A stretch of 64,000 nt of DNA from Pieris napi. Taxonomy: Eukaryota > Arthropoda > Insecta > Lepidoptera > Pieridae. The translations under genes and the position numbers were made by a program. Position 1 is the stretch's first letter. Every line of letters starts with the position of its first letter. The notes below the pieces were generated by a model. It was not told where the DNA came from, searched no databases, and was given only the letters and a program-made list of their open reading frames with translations. Positions 49,499-60,025 of the stretch are shown here, in pieces. The DNA lies in assembly GCF_905475465.1 (NCBI RefSeq), contig NC_062234.1, positions 10,749,001 to 10,813,000 on the forward strand, given 5' to 3'.

Positions 49499-50434
49499 AT
49501 GAAAAAATCTTCTCCGACACAAGGAAATGTTCAGTTGGAACGCGATGCAGGTGATAGCTCAACACAGGAGAGCGATTACGTCAATACTAAATCGCGGCAA
49601 AAGCGAAGAGCTGCGCGCGACGAGAAGGACGAGTTCCTCGTTCTAAAAAACGAAATTAGGGAGTGGCTGCGGTCGTTTCAACGTGACCAAAATGCCAGGC
49701 TCGACAAATTGCAAGAACAACAGAACAGCCGGCTGGATGCCATGGAAGGTCGTATTGCCGAACTTTCCGCAAAATTGACAACAGCCAATAACACTAGCCA
49801 GGACATCGGAAAGTCAGTAGATTTTGTTTCCGAAAAGATCTTTGAGCTACAAGAAAAAATTGTCAGTTTTAAAAAGGATTGGACGGCATTGTCATCTCAA
49901 ATAAGTGACCTGGAGGACAAACACGAAACCTTAGCTCGAGCTATGAACAAGACATGCATCGAAATCCGAAATGTTCCCAAACAATCACCAACCTCAACGA
50001 AGTCGGAGCTTTTCGATCTCATATTGAAACTTTGTTCTGGGCTTAGTATTGAGTTACACTCCGGTGATATAAGAGATGTTAGCCGTTTTACCAACAGGAA
50101 AGATAACATGAGTTGGAACCTCACCGTTGAACTGTCGAACACCCTCCTAAAGAACAACATTTTAAATGCGACACGCAAGTACAACATTGAGAATAGATCT
50201 AACAAGCTGAACGCCAGCCATTTGGGACTAGGAGGTAACACACCTATATATGTATCAGAATATTTAATACCTAAAGCAAAGCGCCTCTATTTTCTTGCAA
50301 GGGAAATTGCGAAGTCAGAACAGTACGAGTACTGCTGGTCTGTTAATGGTAACGTATATCTTAGGAAGAAGAACGGCTTTCCCTACATTCTAATAAAAAA
50401 TGAAGATCACCTTAACTCGCTAAACAAAGCATGA
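49499..50434 (+). CDS. Non-LTR retrotransposon ORF1 with baculovirus FP25K-like domain
   Basis: 311 residues. The N-terminal third is charged (KSRQKRRAARDEKDE). A long heptad-rich, probably coiled-coil region follows (about 50-160), then a C-terminal domain beginning IEIRNVP and continuing through IYVSEYL, a WSVNGNVYLRK segment and LIKNEDHLNSL near the end. Those last segments resemble the baculovirus FP25K family, which is also known in insect LINE ORF1 proteins. No CCHC zinc knuckle is present, unlike typical Jockey ORF1. By analogy it would bind the element's RNA in the ribonucleoprotein; that is inference. The ATG follows a 51-base leader and the stop is TGA at 50432-50434. Confidence 0.85.
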   Translation: MKKSSPTQGNVQLERDAGDSSTQESDYVNTKSRQKRRAARDEKDEFLVLKNEIREWLRSFQRDQNARLDKLQEQQNSRLDAMEGRIAELSAKLTTANNTSQDIGKSVDFVSEKIFELQEKIVSFKKDWTALSSQISDLEDKHETLARAMNKTCIEIRNVPKQSPTSTKSELFDLILKLCSGLSIELHSGDIRDVSRFTNRKDNMSWNLTVELSNTLLKNNILNATRKYNIENRSNKLNASHLGLGGNTPIYVSEYLIPKAKRLYFLAREIAKSEQYEYCWSVNGNVYLRKKNGFPYILIKNEDHLNSLNKA

Positions 50435-50437
50435 CTG

Positions 50438-50764
50438 GTGTTAATTGTAGTTTTATGTTTTTTAATGTTCTTGTTTATATTTAAATTCCTCACTTTTTTT
50501 AAATTCTACACAAAGTTTAACACGTTCTACAAACAAATATCCTATACTGAACCACTCCACAGATACGATAAACCTATATTTTTAAAAACTACTACACATA
50601 TATTGTTACTCATACACTACTCACTCAACTATATTCAGTCTAGTATACCTATTATGCAAGCTAGAACTATCGCAAAATACTATATCCTAAGTACCAATAA
50701 ACTTAACTTACATTCTCGTCCTATTTGTGTGCACAGTCCGACCCAATTAAATCACAGTGTATAG
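50438..50764 (+). other. Open spacer frame between ORF1 and ORF2
   Basis: The spacer is open in one frame for about 108 codons without an ATG at its beginning. It is hydrophobic at first, then Thr/His/Asn-rich, with no known domain. It overlaps the opening of the ORF2 frame by 14 bases, so it could be an upstream extension of ORF2 reached by frameshift, or simply spacer. Confidence 0.3.
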
Positions 50765-53705
50765 ACAAATCAACGATAGTAACCTTTTATATAACGACCT
50801 AGATTCATACAAAAATATTCAATTTTCAATCTGTGATCCTGAGGAATGTCAAAATGTGATCAAAAGTACTAGCAAATCCTTATCAATCCTGTCGCAAAAT
50901 ATAAGAAGTTTACCCTGTAATATTAATAGTTTTATCACTCTAGTAATGCGAATTAATATGTCCTGGGATTTACTCGTTTTGACCGAATGCTGGCTTCCGT
51001 CTACTAAATCTATACCAAATATACAAGGATACAACTACGCTGCCACTATAAATAACTTAACACAAAATGAAGGAGTCATAGTCTATTATAGGAAAGGTTC
51101 TAGTCCACTCATCGAGGAACCCCAAGAATTTTATGACGCTAACTGTTTAGTAATTAAATTTGATCCCTCTACTGTCATCATTTCTATCTATCGTCCACCG
51201 GGATATAGAGAGCCATTAATTTTTATTAATTCATTAACCCTACTTTTAAACAAATTAAAATCTTATAAAAACATAATTATTATAGGTGACATAAATATTG
51301 ACATTGCACAAGGGACAAGTGACCAGCGCTCATGGGACTATCTGAATCTACTTGCAGAGTTTAACATCCACCCCGGGTATAACGTTCCTACCCACAACCG
51401 AACATGTTTGGACCATATTATGGTTAAATCAGATAATGAAGCACACTGCCTTATAATTCAATCTTCCATAACCGATCATAACAGTGTTGCACTCCTCTTA
51501 AAGATCGAAAAGGACTATCCTCTAACTCCCCTTCAATATAAAAACAGTATCAACCTTGCTGGCTTAGATTTAGCGATTCAGGGACTGGATTTTTCGCATT
51601 TGTATTGTCTGAAAAATGTGAATGAGGTAGCTAGGTTATTTAGTGACTTACTGACAAAAGCTATTACCGATAACACCAAAGAGATAGTTGTACCCAGACG
51701 TAAAAGAATTATTAAACCCTGGGTTACACCTGGGCTCCTCAGATGTATGCGTAACAGGGATAACCTTCACAAAAAAACTAAAAAGAACCCAGCTGACGAA
51801 ATTTTAGCAGTGACATATAAAAGATACAGAAAATTTTGTAATTCGTTATTAAAAAAGGCTAGGCGTTCATATGAAAGGGATGAAATTAACAAACATAATA
51901 AAAATAGTAGGAAACTCTGGGAGACCATCAATAATATTACTCAATACAAAAAACCTAGATCATCATCTACAGAACTTATGAAAAATTGTAATCCACAAGA
52001 AAAAGTAAACAGTGTAAATTCATTCCTTGCAAATGTGGGGAAAAACATTGCTGCTGGGCTTGGTAATTATAATTGTAATCGCTCCTATGCGACCACTACA
52101 CCTCCCCCATTAAGTAATTCTCTTGTCCTCTTGCCCACTGACAAATCAGAAGTAGAGAGCTTGGTGATGAATCTGCGCGATAAATGTGCTGTTGGTAACG
52201 ACATGATATCTGGCCGGCTTCTTAAACAACATGCCAAAGTTTTGGTACCACCCATCACTTACATATGCAACCTCTCCATGGAAACAGGTGTGTTTCCGGA
52301 AATCTACAAGAAAGCTCTAATAACGCCTATCTACAAGGGAGGTGACAGAAGCCTTGTAGACAACTATAGGCCTATCTCTTTACTTCCCATCCTGTCCAAA
52401 ATCTTGGAACGATTATTGAACAGGCGATTGGTTGATTTCCTCGACAAACACAATATTATTTCAGACTCCCAATATGGTTTTCGTTTCGGTAGGTCTACTG
52501 ATGACGCAGTTCATAGCGTGACAGATTTTATTGTTAGGAATATGGACAGGAGGGAAAAAGTGATTGGTGTGTTCATTGACTTGTGCAAGGCGTTTGACAC
52601 TGTTTCGGTAGAAATCCTCTTGCACAGAATGGAGAGGTTGGGCATCAGGGGTATGCCTCACCAACTCTTTACGAGTTACATGTCTGAACGCACGCAAGTT
52701 GTCAGGGTGGGAGAGTGGACTAGCACCGAGTTACCAGTCACCTTTGGTGTGCCGCAGGGCAGCGTTCTTGGGCCCACATTGTTCCTCATTTACATTAATG
52801 AATTATGTGGGATGAACCTAAGAAATGGAAAAATTGTTGCCTTTGCTGATGACGCAGCCTTAGTGTTCCATGGTCAAGATTGGTTTCAGGCCTTTCGACA
52901 TGCTCAGCGGGGTCTGAATTTGGTATCGGATTGGCTACATCGCAGTTCTCTGGCCCTTAATACCGAAAAGACCAAATTCTTGACCTTCGCAATGTCCAGG
53001 CGCGACATTCCTTCTGGTCTGGTACTTGTGTCACATGCTGGTTCATGTCTGACCGGGGAGCACTGCGGGTGTCCAAAGCTCAACTCCGCAGGCACAGTGA
53101 AGTACTTGGGAGTCATACTAGATACCTATCTAAATTTCCAGGCTCATATTGACCTACTGGCAGGTAGAATTAGAAAACTGATATATGTATTCAAAATTTT
53201 GAGGCACATTGCTAATAACACAATTATAAAAACTGTCTACCTGTCGCTAGGTCAATCCATTCTGAGCTATTGCATCTCCACTTGGGGTGGCTCAGCAAAA
53301 ACCCACCTTCTGAAAGTGGAGAGAGCTCAGAGGGCAATACTCAAGGTTAGTGCCTCCCTTCCCTTCATTTGTCCCACCACAGAGGTATACAGACATTGGA
53401 AGGTACTCTCTGTGCGTCAAATGTTCATTCTTGCCACAATTTTACGCAAGCACTCACTTATCAATTATGACCAACACCTTAAAGATAACAAGCGTAGAAA
53501 AGGCATAGTGATCACTTCGAAGCCCTTTCGCACAAGTTTTGCCCAGAAATTCTTCTGTTTTTTGGGGGATTACTTGTATAATAAGGTCAACTCATGCGTT
53601 TCCACATATCCCCTAACTAAACACGAGTGCAAGAAGACGGTTGCACTGTGGCTACTGGACCTCAACTATGAGGAAACAGAAAAAATGCTGACAATAATTA
53701 AATAG
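50751..53705 (+). CDS. Non-LTR retrotransposon ORF2: AP endonuclease and reverse transcriptase
   Basis: About 984 codons open from just after a TAA at 50748. The N-terminal endonuclease/exonuclease/phosphatase domain shows SQNIRSL, TECW, IIGDINID, LDHIM and the catalytic SITDHNS. The reverse transcriptase domain shows ALITPIYKGG, NYRPISLLP, SQYGFRFGRSTDDA, FIDLCKAFDTV, GVPQGSVLGP, the catalytic VAFADDAALVF and KYLGVILD. No RNase H domain is seen. The protein makes the target nick and performs target-primed reverse transcription. The first in-frame ATG (50946) lies downstream of the first endonuclease motif, so translation must start otherwise or the start has been lost. Fragments in other frames are shadows. 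Confidence 0.92.
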   Translation: MTVYRQINDSNLLYNDLDSYKNIQFSICDPEECQNVIKSTSKSLSILSQNIRSLPCNINSFITLVMRINMSWDLLVLTECWLPSTKSIPNIQGYNYAATINNLTQNEGVIVYYRKGSSPLIEEPQEFYDANCLVIKFDPSTVIISIYRPPGYREPLIFINSLTLLLNKLKSYKNIIIIGDINIDIAQGTSDQRSWDYLNLLAEFNIHPGYNVPTHNRTCLDHIMVKSDNEAHCLIIQSSITDHNSVALLLKIEKDYPLTPLQYKNSINLAGLDLAIQGLDFSHLYCLKNVNEVARLFSDLLTKAITDNTKEIVVPRRKRIIKPWVTPGLLRCMRNRDNLHKKTKKNPADEILAVTYKRYRKFCNSLLKKARRSYERDEINKHNKNSRKLWETINNITQYKKPRSSSTELMKNCNPQEKVNSVNSFLANVGKNIAAGLGNYNCNRSYATTTPPPLSNSLVLLPTDKSEVESLVMNLRDKCAVGNDMISGRLLKQHAKVLVPPITYICNLSMETGVFPEIYKKALITPIYKGGDRSLVDNYRPISLLPILSKILERLLNRRLVDFLDKHNIISDSQYGFRFGRSTDDAVHSVTDFIVRNMDRREKVIGVFIDLCKAFDTVSVEILLHRMERLGIRGMPHQLFTSYMSERTQVVRVGEWTSTELPVTFGVPQGSVLGPTLFLIYINELCGMNLRNGKIVAFADDAALVFHGQDWFQAFRHAQRGLNLVSDWLHRSSLALNTEKTKFLTFAMSRRDIPSGLVLVSHAGSCLTGEHCGCPKLNSAGTVKYLGVILDTYLNFQAHIDLLAGRIRKLIYVFKILRHIANNTIIKTVYLSLGQSILSYCISTWGGSAKTHLLKVERAQRAILKVSASLPFICPTTEVYRHWKVLSVRQMFILATILRKHSLINYDQHLKDNKRRKGIVITSKPFRTSFAQKFFCFLGDYLYNKVNSCVSTYPLTKHECKKTVALWLLDLNYEETEKMLTIIK

Positions 53706-53888
53706 TTGAGTTTAAAGTTGATTCTAATCTTTGTTAATAATAGGGAATAAATTTTTAGTATAATAGTTTTAGCTTTAATAGACTAACACTTAAGCAATAA
53801 AACATAAAACATACACAGACTCACACCCACACACATACACATAATTTACACCTACACACATACCCTATGTGGTTTCCTCTATATATTG

Positions 53889-53945
53889 TAATGTATTGTA
53901 ATGTAATGTATTGTATTGTATTGTATTGTATTGTATTGTTTTGTA
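53889..53945 (+). repeat. ATTGT pentanucleotide repeat in the LINE 3' UTR
   Basis: About ten imperfect tandem copies of ATTGT/AATGT units lie between the ORF2 stop and the (ATT)n tail. A CA-rich stretch (53817-53866) precedes it. Confidence 0.8.
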
Positions 53946-54103
53946 TCTTCTGTCGATCCGAAGTGGTGGAGGCCTGATGACCTGTAACACAGGTACTATT
54001 ACCTTTAGCAGGCATCAGTCTCACACAGACTTGCTTTTTTCATAAACAGAAGTATAATATAACTGTCACTTCCCTATGTCCTAAGTTTAAGTTTTTGTGA
54101 GAA

Positions 54104-54137
54104 AAATAAATAAATTATTATTATTATTATTATTATT
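54104..54137 (+). repeat. (ATT)n tail of the non-LTR element
   Basis: An A-rich run, then tandem ATT triplets ending exactly where the interrupted RTE-like ORF resumes. Microsatellite tails are typical of several non-LTR clades that lack poly(A). Confidence 0.85.
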
Positions 54138-54376
54138 AGTTTTTCCCCGCCAGTTCTATAATGTCATCTGTTCATCTTCTTTTGCCGTCCTATACTTCTC
54201 TTTCCAGTAGGTCCAGTCCATTTCGTTATTTCAAGTGTCCAATTCCATCTAAGCCTTAGAGCGTGTACAAGTGCATCTGTAAGTTTTGTTTTATTGCGGA
54301 TGTCAACATTTCTTATTTTGTTTATTCTCCTCAACTTTAACATGCTTCTTTCCCCCAAACCAATAAATAAAACCAA
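54138..54376 (-). pseudogene. RTE-like reverse transcriptase ORF fragment, upstream part
   Basis: On the minus strand this reads KIRNVDIRNKTKLTD, ALRLRWNW and GPTGKRSIGR, the pattern near the C-terminus of lepidopteran RTE-type LINE proteins. After a one-base frame change it reads DDIIELAGKN and stops where the younger LINE is inserted. The frame continues at 49447-49338 on the far side. It is frameshifted and non-functional. Confidence 0.75.
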
Positions 54377-57300
54377 TTTCTTTAAAACAATTATGTATAT
54401 TTGTTATAATTCATAGCAATTTAGTACACATATTCACACAGCCTTATTTGTCGGCGTGCCTTCTAAGACCCAAATTAATAGTCTAAACTTGGTTGGATCT
54501 TGCGCGCTTCCCCGTCTTACTCCAACTTAGTCGCCAATTAATTTATTGCTCCAACTTTGCTTTCTTTAACGAACAATATATATAGATAATGTGTTGCTAG
54601 ATTTAATTATTAAAGTTTAATATAACCTTCACATGAACAATTCCCTTAGACATTGTTTACCTACATATAATGATAACTTTTTCCTTAGCATTTATTTACA
54701 CAGTTCATTAATATTTTAAAAGCATAGTATTGTTAATTTTCATAAAATTTGTACTTTTAATTGTAAATTAACAAATCAACGTTTGAATGGAGATGTACGC
54801 AATATTTTTTTTTGAATGGTTGTTATAATTCGTAACTTAAAATTTGGAAACACTTTTATACACGAATGAGATATATAAAACTCCTACTAATATTGAGAAA
54901 ATTATACATTTTAGTAATACTTTTAGACAATAAAATACTTAAATAATAGACTCTTGAAGTCTAATACAGTAATACGTTTATATAAAAAAATTAATAAGAT
55001 TTTTGATGGCACAGAATTCATGCGATAACCACACAGGGTGAAGATTTATTTCGAGAACTTGTTAAAACTTCATAATTTGTCCGCATTATCGGGGCGCTGC
55101 GTTACGACATGTTATCAGATTTATGTGTCGTCTTCGAATTAATTAGTTCGTATCGAGTGTTAGGATTATTAATTAAGAAGGTACTAAAATTCATAAGCTT
55201 ATTTGTTAGAATTAAAAATACTTTTTTACACGTATAATAATAGTAAGATTCCAATATAATAGATATCCAATAGCAAGTTGGCTACGGCCACCTCTATCAT
55301 ACGTTGTAATTAATAAATAGATCCTCACATATTCATAGATTTAGTACCTCATATTTATGCATATTGATACGACCATAACTTTCTAAATAAAATAACTTGA
55401 TATATCTACGACATGGTGGTTTTCTTGGGTTTCATTTGTTCGTGGTATTCGAATTTACAGCTTCAAGGTAAGAACTAAATCTGTGAACTCTACTAAAAAT
55501 ATAGCTAAAGTGGTATGATATTATGTTTGTACTGTACTTTAAAAATGTTGTGCTGGTTAAAAGCGTAGGAAGGCTACGAAGCGTAGCAAGCGTTACATTT
55601 CTGTAGGAGATATTCATAATTGGCTATTTGCTACGATAAATCGCTAAAAGATTTTCATAACATCAATATGTATGAATATAATTGTGTCAGTCGATTACTA
55701 CGTGCGGTTGTTAACCGTTTTTTGTCGACAAATTTGTATTATATATTATCTATATTTTTTTTACTATAAACAAAATTTCCACCGTACGCACTACCGTTGT
55801 CCGTATGGATATAAATATATTATATCATAATAATCTAATAATAATGAGAATCGGCATATTGTAATTACTTGCACATAAATTTTTATCAAAATAATATATG
55901 TAGAAATCTGAATCCAAGACTCATAATGCGTTTATATATTTATTTCTCCGTTCACCACATCATATAAAATGCTATATCTACAGTATATTTACATTACTTT
56001 TCCAAAATATATGGCAATTATGGTAAATATAAATGTTACAAAAATAAAAAATAAATTATACAATAGAAACACTCCAGTTTTATATTTCAGTCGTAATTCT
56101 TTACTTGTTAAGCAAAAAAATAGTAGCAAAACAGCTAGATAATCAAAAAATAAACAATAAATAGATTAGGTATTCGATAGTCACTTAAAAATGCTTTTTT
56201 AATTAATAGTAAATCAGCCCACTACCAAATATGTCAAGCTCTGGATAAACAGTGTTTATTCTGTTACAGCATTATATTGCAAAACTCGTAAAACACCTCA
56301 CCTTCTTCGATATTAATCCAAGAAACCCATATCCATACGTCTTAATACAAAAGCAATAGCTCGTACAATAAAGCAATTCTAATTAGTCCCTTATTTATGA
56401 TTCATAAGCCGATGTACAATAAATTCTCGCGGAATCTTTCCGTCCCACATGTGCGAGTAAGCCCGGGCATTAGCGAATGGTGAATGTTGCTACTCGCCTA
56501 ATAAGAACGGGATGTAAGGAATCGCACTGATTACTATATTATTTATTATGCTACGTGCCGCTCTTGTAAACGTTTCCTAATACACACTATGTCCTACAAG
56601 CTTTTTACATTCGAAATGGATCCAAATGAAATATGTATCCTATAAGTATCGGTATACATTTATTGAGAAAATGTCTTTGGAGCGATGTTCCAGAATTATT
56701 TTATTAGGAGCGTGCTGTATTATTATCAGATTTGGGGCTGAATACAAACTGGTGCCTTTTTTAATATAAAACAATATTATTATGTATTACTATTCAATGA
56801 ATTCATAATGTTTTACTTGGATATTTGTAATACTTCATCATTGGATGTCTATCGTTTAAGTAAACTATAATTAACAGATGGAGCAATCGACGAGCGTCTC
56901 TCTCTCCAAGGGACAGTTAAATTTTAGTGTACATCCTTTTATTTATGTTGCCATACTCCTGTCCCTTTGGAATAAATATTTAGTTCGTTCAAACTATCCC
57001 TGATTTATCCTTAATAAAATTAATTTAACATAGTTTTTCATAGTGTGATTGAATGTGTACCACGATACCAAGTAATTCTATTCTAAAATCCCTTTAAAAT
57101 TCCTAATAAAACGATCACTATCACCGTTTTTGTCGTTTTCCTATCAAAAATTCTATTGACAAAACGTATCCAACTGGTGAATACAATAATCTTAAATAAA
57201 TTCAATCTGATATACCCCATGTAGGTAATGGCTTTAATATTTTCACTTCACGTTTATCTCAATATTGCCGAAGGGATATTGTCTGGCAATTTTCTTGGTC

Positions 57301-57492
57301 GTGTCTTTCAGCTTATTCAGCCTTAGAGCCGCGAGTATGGAGCGTTAATTTTAATGAATATTTATATTGTTTGTGTATTACTTTAACTTGGATGATAACG
57401 TGCTATAGACTTAGCGAGTGGGTAAATATCGGAAAAGTTTAAATTGAGTTTAAGCAGTATTTCTATCAGTTTTTAATTAAACTATATGTAAG
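54377..57492. other. Non-coding stretch
   Basis: Very AT-rich with a GC-richer patch at 56430-56520; no gene or repeat recognised. Confidence 0.5.
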
Positions 57493-57965
57493 ACAGTGTT
57501 GGAGTAGTGTTTACAGCGTGCTTACTCCAGCCCTGCGATTCTGTAACTCACTTTTCTAATGATTTGGCATTCTGAAAAGGTGGGAGCTTGTAGTTTATTG
57601 TTTAATAGAATGCCAAATCATAAAATGACTGCTTCACGACTGATTTCAGAGCGACCGCCGATGCGAAAACCTCTGTGTGAGTTCGAAAAGTGAGTTACAG
57701 AATCGCAGGGCTGACGTAAAATCCGCGACTGTGCACCAATGGACTTTCTCTCTATGTGCGCGTTTAACATTCGCTCGAACGGTGAAGGAAAACATCATGA
57801 GGAAACCAAAAAAGTTGACGGCGTGTGACAGGCATAGGAGGCCGATCACATACTAGCCTACATTGACAACATTCACAACAACACATTAGATTACATTGAC
57901 AAATTATCATGAAGCAGATACAGAAATCTGAGGCCCAGACCAAAAAAGGTTGCCAATGATTTATT
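57493..57965 (+). mobile_element. tRNA-derived SINE interrupted by a MITE
   Basis: The SINE head (57493-57529) and body (57712-57965) match the copy at 8257-8548, including GACTGTGCACCAATGGAC and CAGAAATCTGAGGCCCAGACC. The 182-base MITE at 57530-57711 sits between them. A local duplication with ACATTGACAA units is seen near 57860-57905. Confidence 0.8.
57530..57711. mobile_element. MITE copy 2 inside a SINE, left arm rearranged
   Basis: Same element as 39860-40063, 182 bases. The outer 24 bases of the left arm are intact; the rest of that arm is replaced by ATGATTTGGCATTCT, an inverted copy of the element's own internal AGAATGCCAAATCAT. Confidence 0.85.
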
Positions 57966-59383
57966 TATTTATGTGTAAGACGGAAACTTTAGATCTAAAT
58001 GTTAACGTACGTTAGTACAAAACGTATTCCTTGTAAAATAAGACCACCCCAACCGATATTAAAACTATTAAAATAAAAACGAATAAATGAATATATATAT
58101 GTTTGTTTATACGTATCCAGTAGGTACAATCTTATTTAAATCTTAAACAGCGCCCATACATCAAGACTCTAACGGTAATCTACGGCGCGCTGAATTATTA
58201 TTTATGCGGTAATTACAAAAACACTCTCACGCACGCTATCTAATATTATTTATGTGGGGATAAACGTGGATGGGTAATTTTTGCATATCGCCCCCAAAAT
58301 ATCGCGAATTGAATGATAAGGGAACGTCTTTGTAGGAAATGGTGATATTTGTCTTGGCAGACATTAGATGCTGAATCCTGCTTATGGTAAACAACGTATA
58401 AATTGATTTTATTTCGTTAATGATATGTCTACCGTATTCAATGTAAATCTTTGCCTTTGCTAATATACCTTTTACGACTTGTTTTCTTTTTTAATTTTTT
58501 CATCTGTAATGTTCTAATGCGTTAATTGTCATTTTAGATGAAATAAATATGTGTACGATAAAATATTTTTTTGTAAAACGCAGAGCAAACGGTTATGTTA
58601 CCTAATGTTATGTAACAGCGCCCATGCCAGAAGGTGCGCGAGTGTATTCCCGGGCTGTTAGGAGTCAGTCCGTTCTTTAATCATAAATTTGAAATCCAAA
58701 TTATACTCAGTTGAAATTTATCTGAACGTAATCTAACATATCTGACATGGCTGTCTTGGTGTCATGATGCCCATAGGCTGTAGTAGGTGCCTTTTATGGC
58801 TGTCTCGTTGTCTCGTTTGTCCCGCCATATTATACTAAAGAAATTTACTTAAAATTACGTATATTGACTGAAATAAAAAGTCAAATTGACTTAAATAAGA
58901 AGCCAATACAGAAAACACATTATTACCAAATCACGGTATCAGTAAAGATCTATTTGACTATTAATAAAAATCTGACGATTACACGTATAGGTAACGTCTC
59001 AGAAATCTATTAATTTAATAACTTCTCACTACGCCGTACGTCTTAAGAAATCTTCGTATTCCTCTCGCCGTAAGCAATGTAATTACGAAACAATGCTATC
59101 GATAAAGCATTTTCGAATAAATTCAAATTTGGCTCTTGTAAAAGTTGGGCCGTATAACTTTATTATCGGTTTTCGGTAAGCAACGTATCCCGAAGTTATT
59201 TTGCATGTTAGCCAAGATAGCGTGTGTTGCACTTCTGAAAAGTTAGATGAATTATGGCTTTGCCTACTCACATTTCTATTCCTTGAACAGCTTTTAAATT
59301 ATAGTATTTTTAGAGTGCAGAGGCTGAATTTCAGTTATACGAAATCCTTATACATTTTTACACGCTTTATATTAGCTTCACCT
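57966..59383. other. Non-coding stretch
   Basis: Only a weak dispersed-repeat relative at 58612-58680. Confidence 0.45.
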
Positions 59384-59470
59384 GTATGTATGTATGTATG
59401 TATGTAACCGACCCCTTCGGACTCGATTTGACCCACTTTAAACGGACAGATTTAATTCAAACTTTGTACA
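59384..59470 (+). repeat. TGTA microsatellite followed by a dispersed repeat start
   Basis: Five TGTA units run into ACCGACCCCTTCGGACTCGA, which then reads like a dispersed insect repeat with a fixed microsatellite start. Confidence 0.5.
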
Positions 59471-59805
59471 CTTATCAGCGACAATATAATAATTTCATAG
59501 ATTTATCTCGAAAAAACAATGAATTTTTTTTAAGTCCACAAAGCAATACGGTTAAATTGAGACAACACGTATTGCTGCTAGGACTAAAAAGTGGAAAATA
59601 AATATAGTTTAAAAAAACTATAAAACACTATTTTTTATAAATTAATGCGAATGCAAAATTTGAGTTAATAATTATAGAACCAAAAATGGGTAATTTTAAG
59701 ACGTAAAATACATATATATTTTTTATATATTCGAGCATCGGTTGCATATTATATGTGATGAAAATATGTATTTAACCAGATATATAAAATAACTAAAAAG
59801 CTTTA

Positions 59806-60025
59806 GGTCGGGCCTCAGATTTCCGTATCTGTTTCGAGAACATTTGTTTGTCTGGTACATGATAACGTTTTGGGTACAAGGCATGCCAGTTTCCTCACAT
59901 TGTTTTTCTTCACCATACAGCGTACAAGCGAGTGATAAATGCGCAGATGGACGGAAAGTCTATTACCGGGGTTCGAACCTATGACATCAGAGATTAGAAA
60001 TGCACGTTGAAGGCAACTGCTTATA
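59806..60025 (-). mobile_element. tRNA-derived SINE, minus orientation
   Basis: The reverse complement matches the body and head of the SINE at 8257-8548: GGCCTCAGATTTCCGTATCT at the tail, GGGGTTCGAACCTATGACAT covering the B box. Confidence 0.75.

Larger units (their letters stand above)
49448..54137 (+). mobile_element. Nearly complete two-ORF non-LTR retrotransposon, Jockey/CR1-like group
   Basis: A 4690-base element with a 51-base 5' leader, ORF1 (49499-50434), a 316-base spacer, ORF2 (open from 50751 to 53705), a 3' UTR with a pentanucleotide repeat, and an (ATT)n tail. Both ends can be fixed because it interrupts an antisense RTE-like ORF: the flanks rejoin that frame, with AGTT present on both sides (49444-49447 and 54138-54141) as a target-site duplication. 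Endonuclease and FADD-type reverse transcriptase motifs are intact and no in-frame stop was seen, so it looks young. Clade assignment is tentative. Confidence 0.9.
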
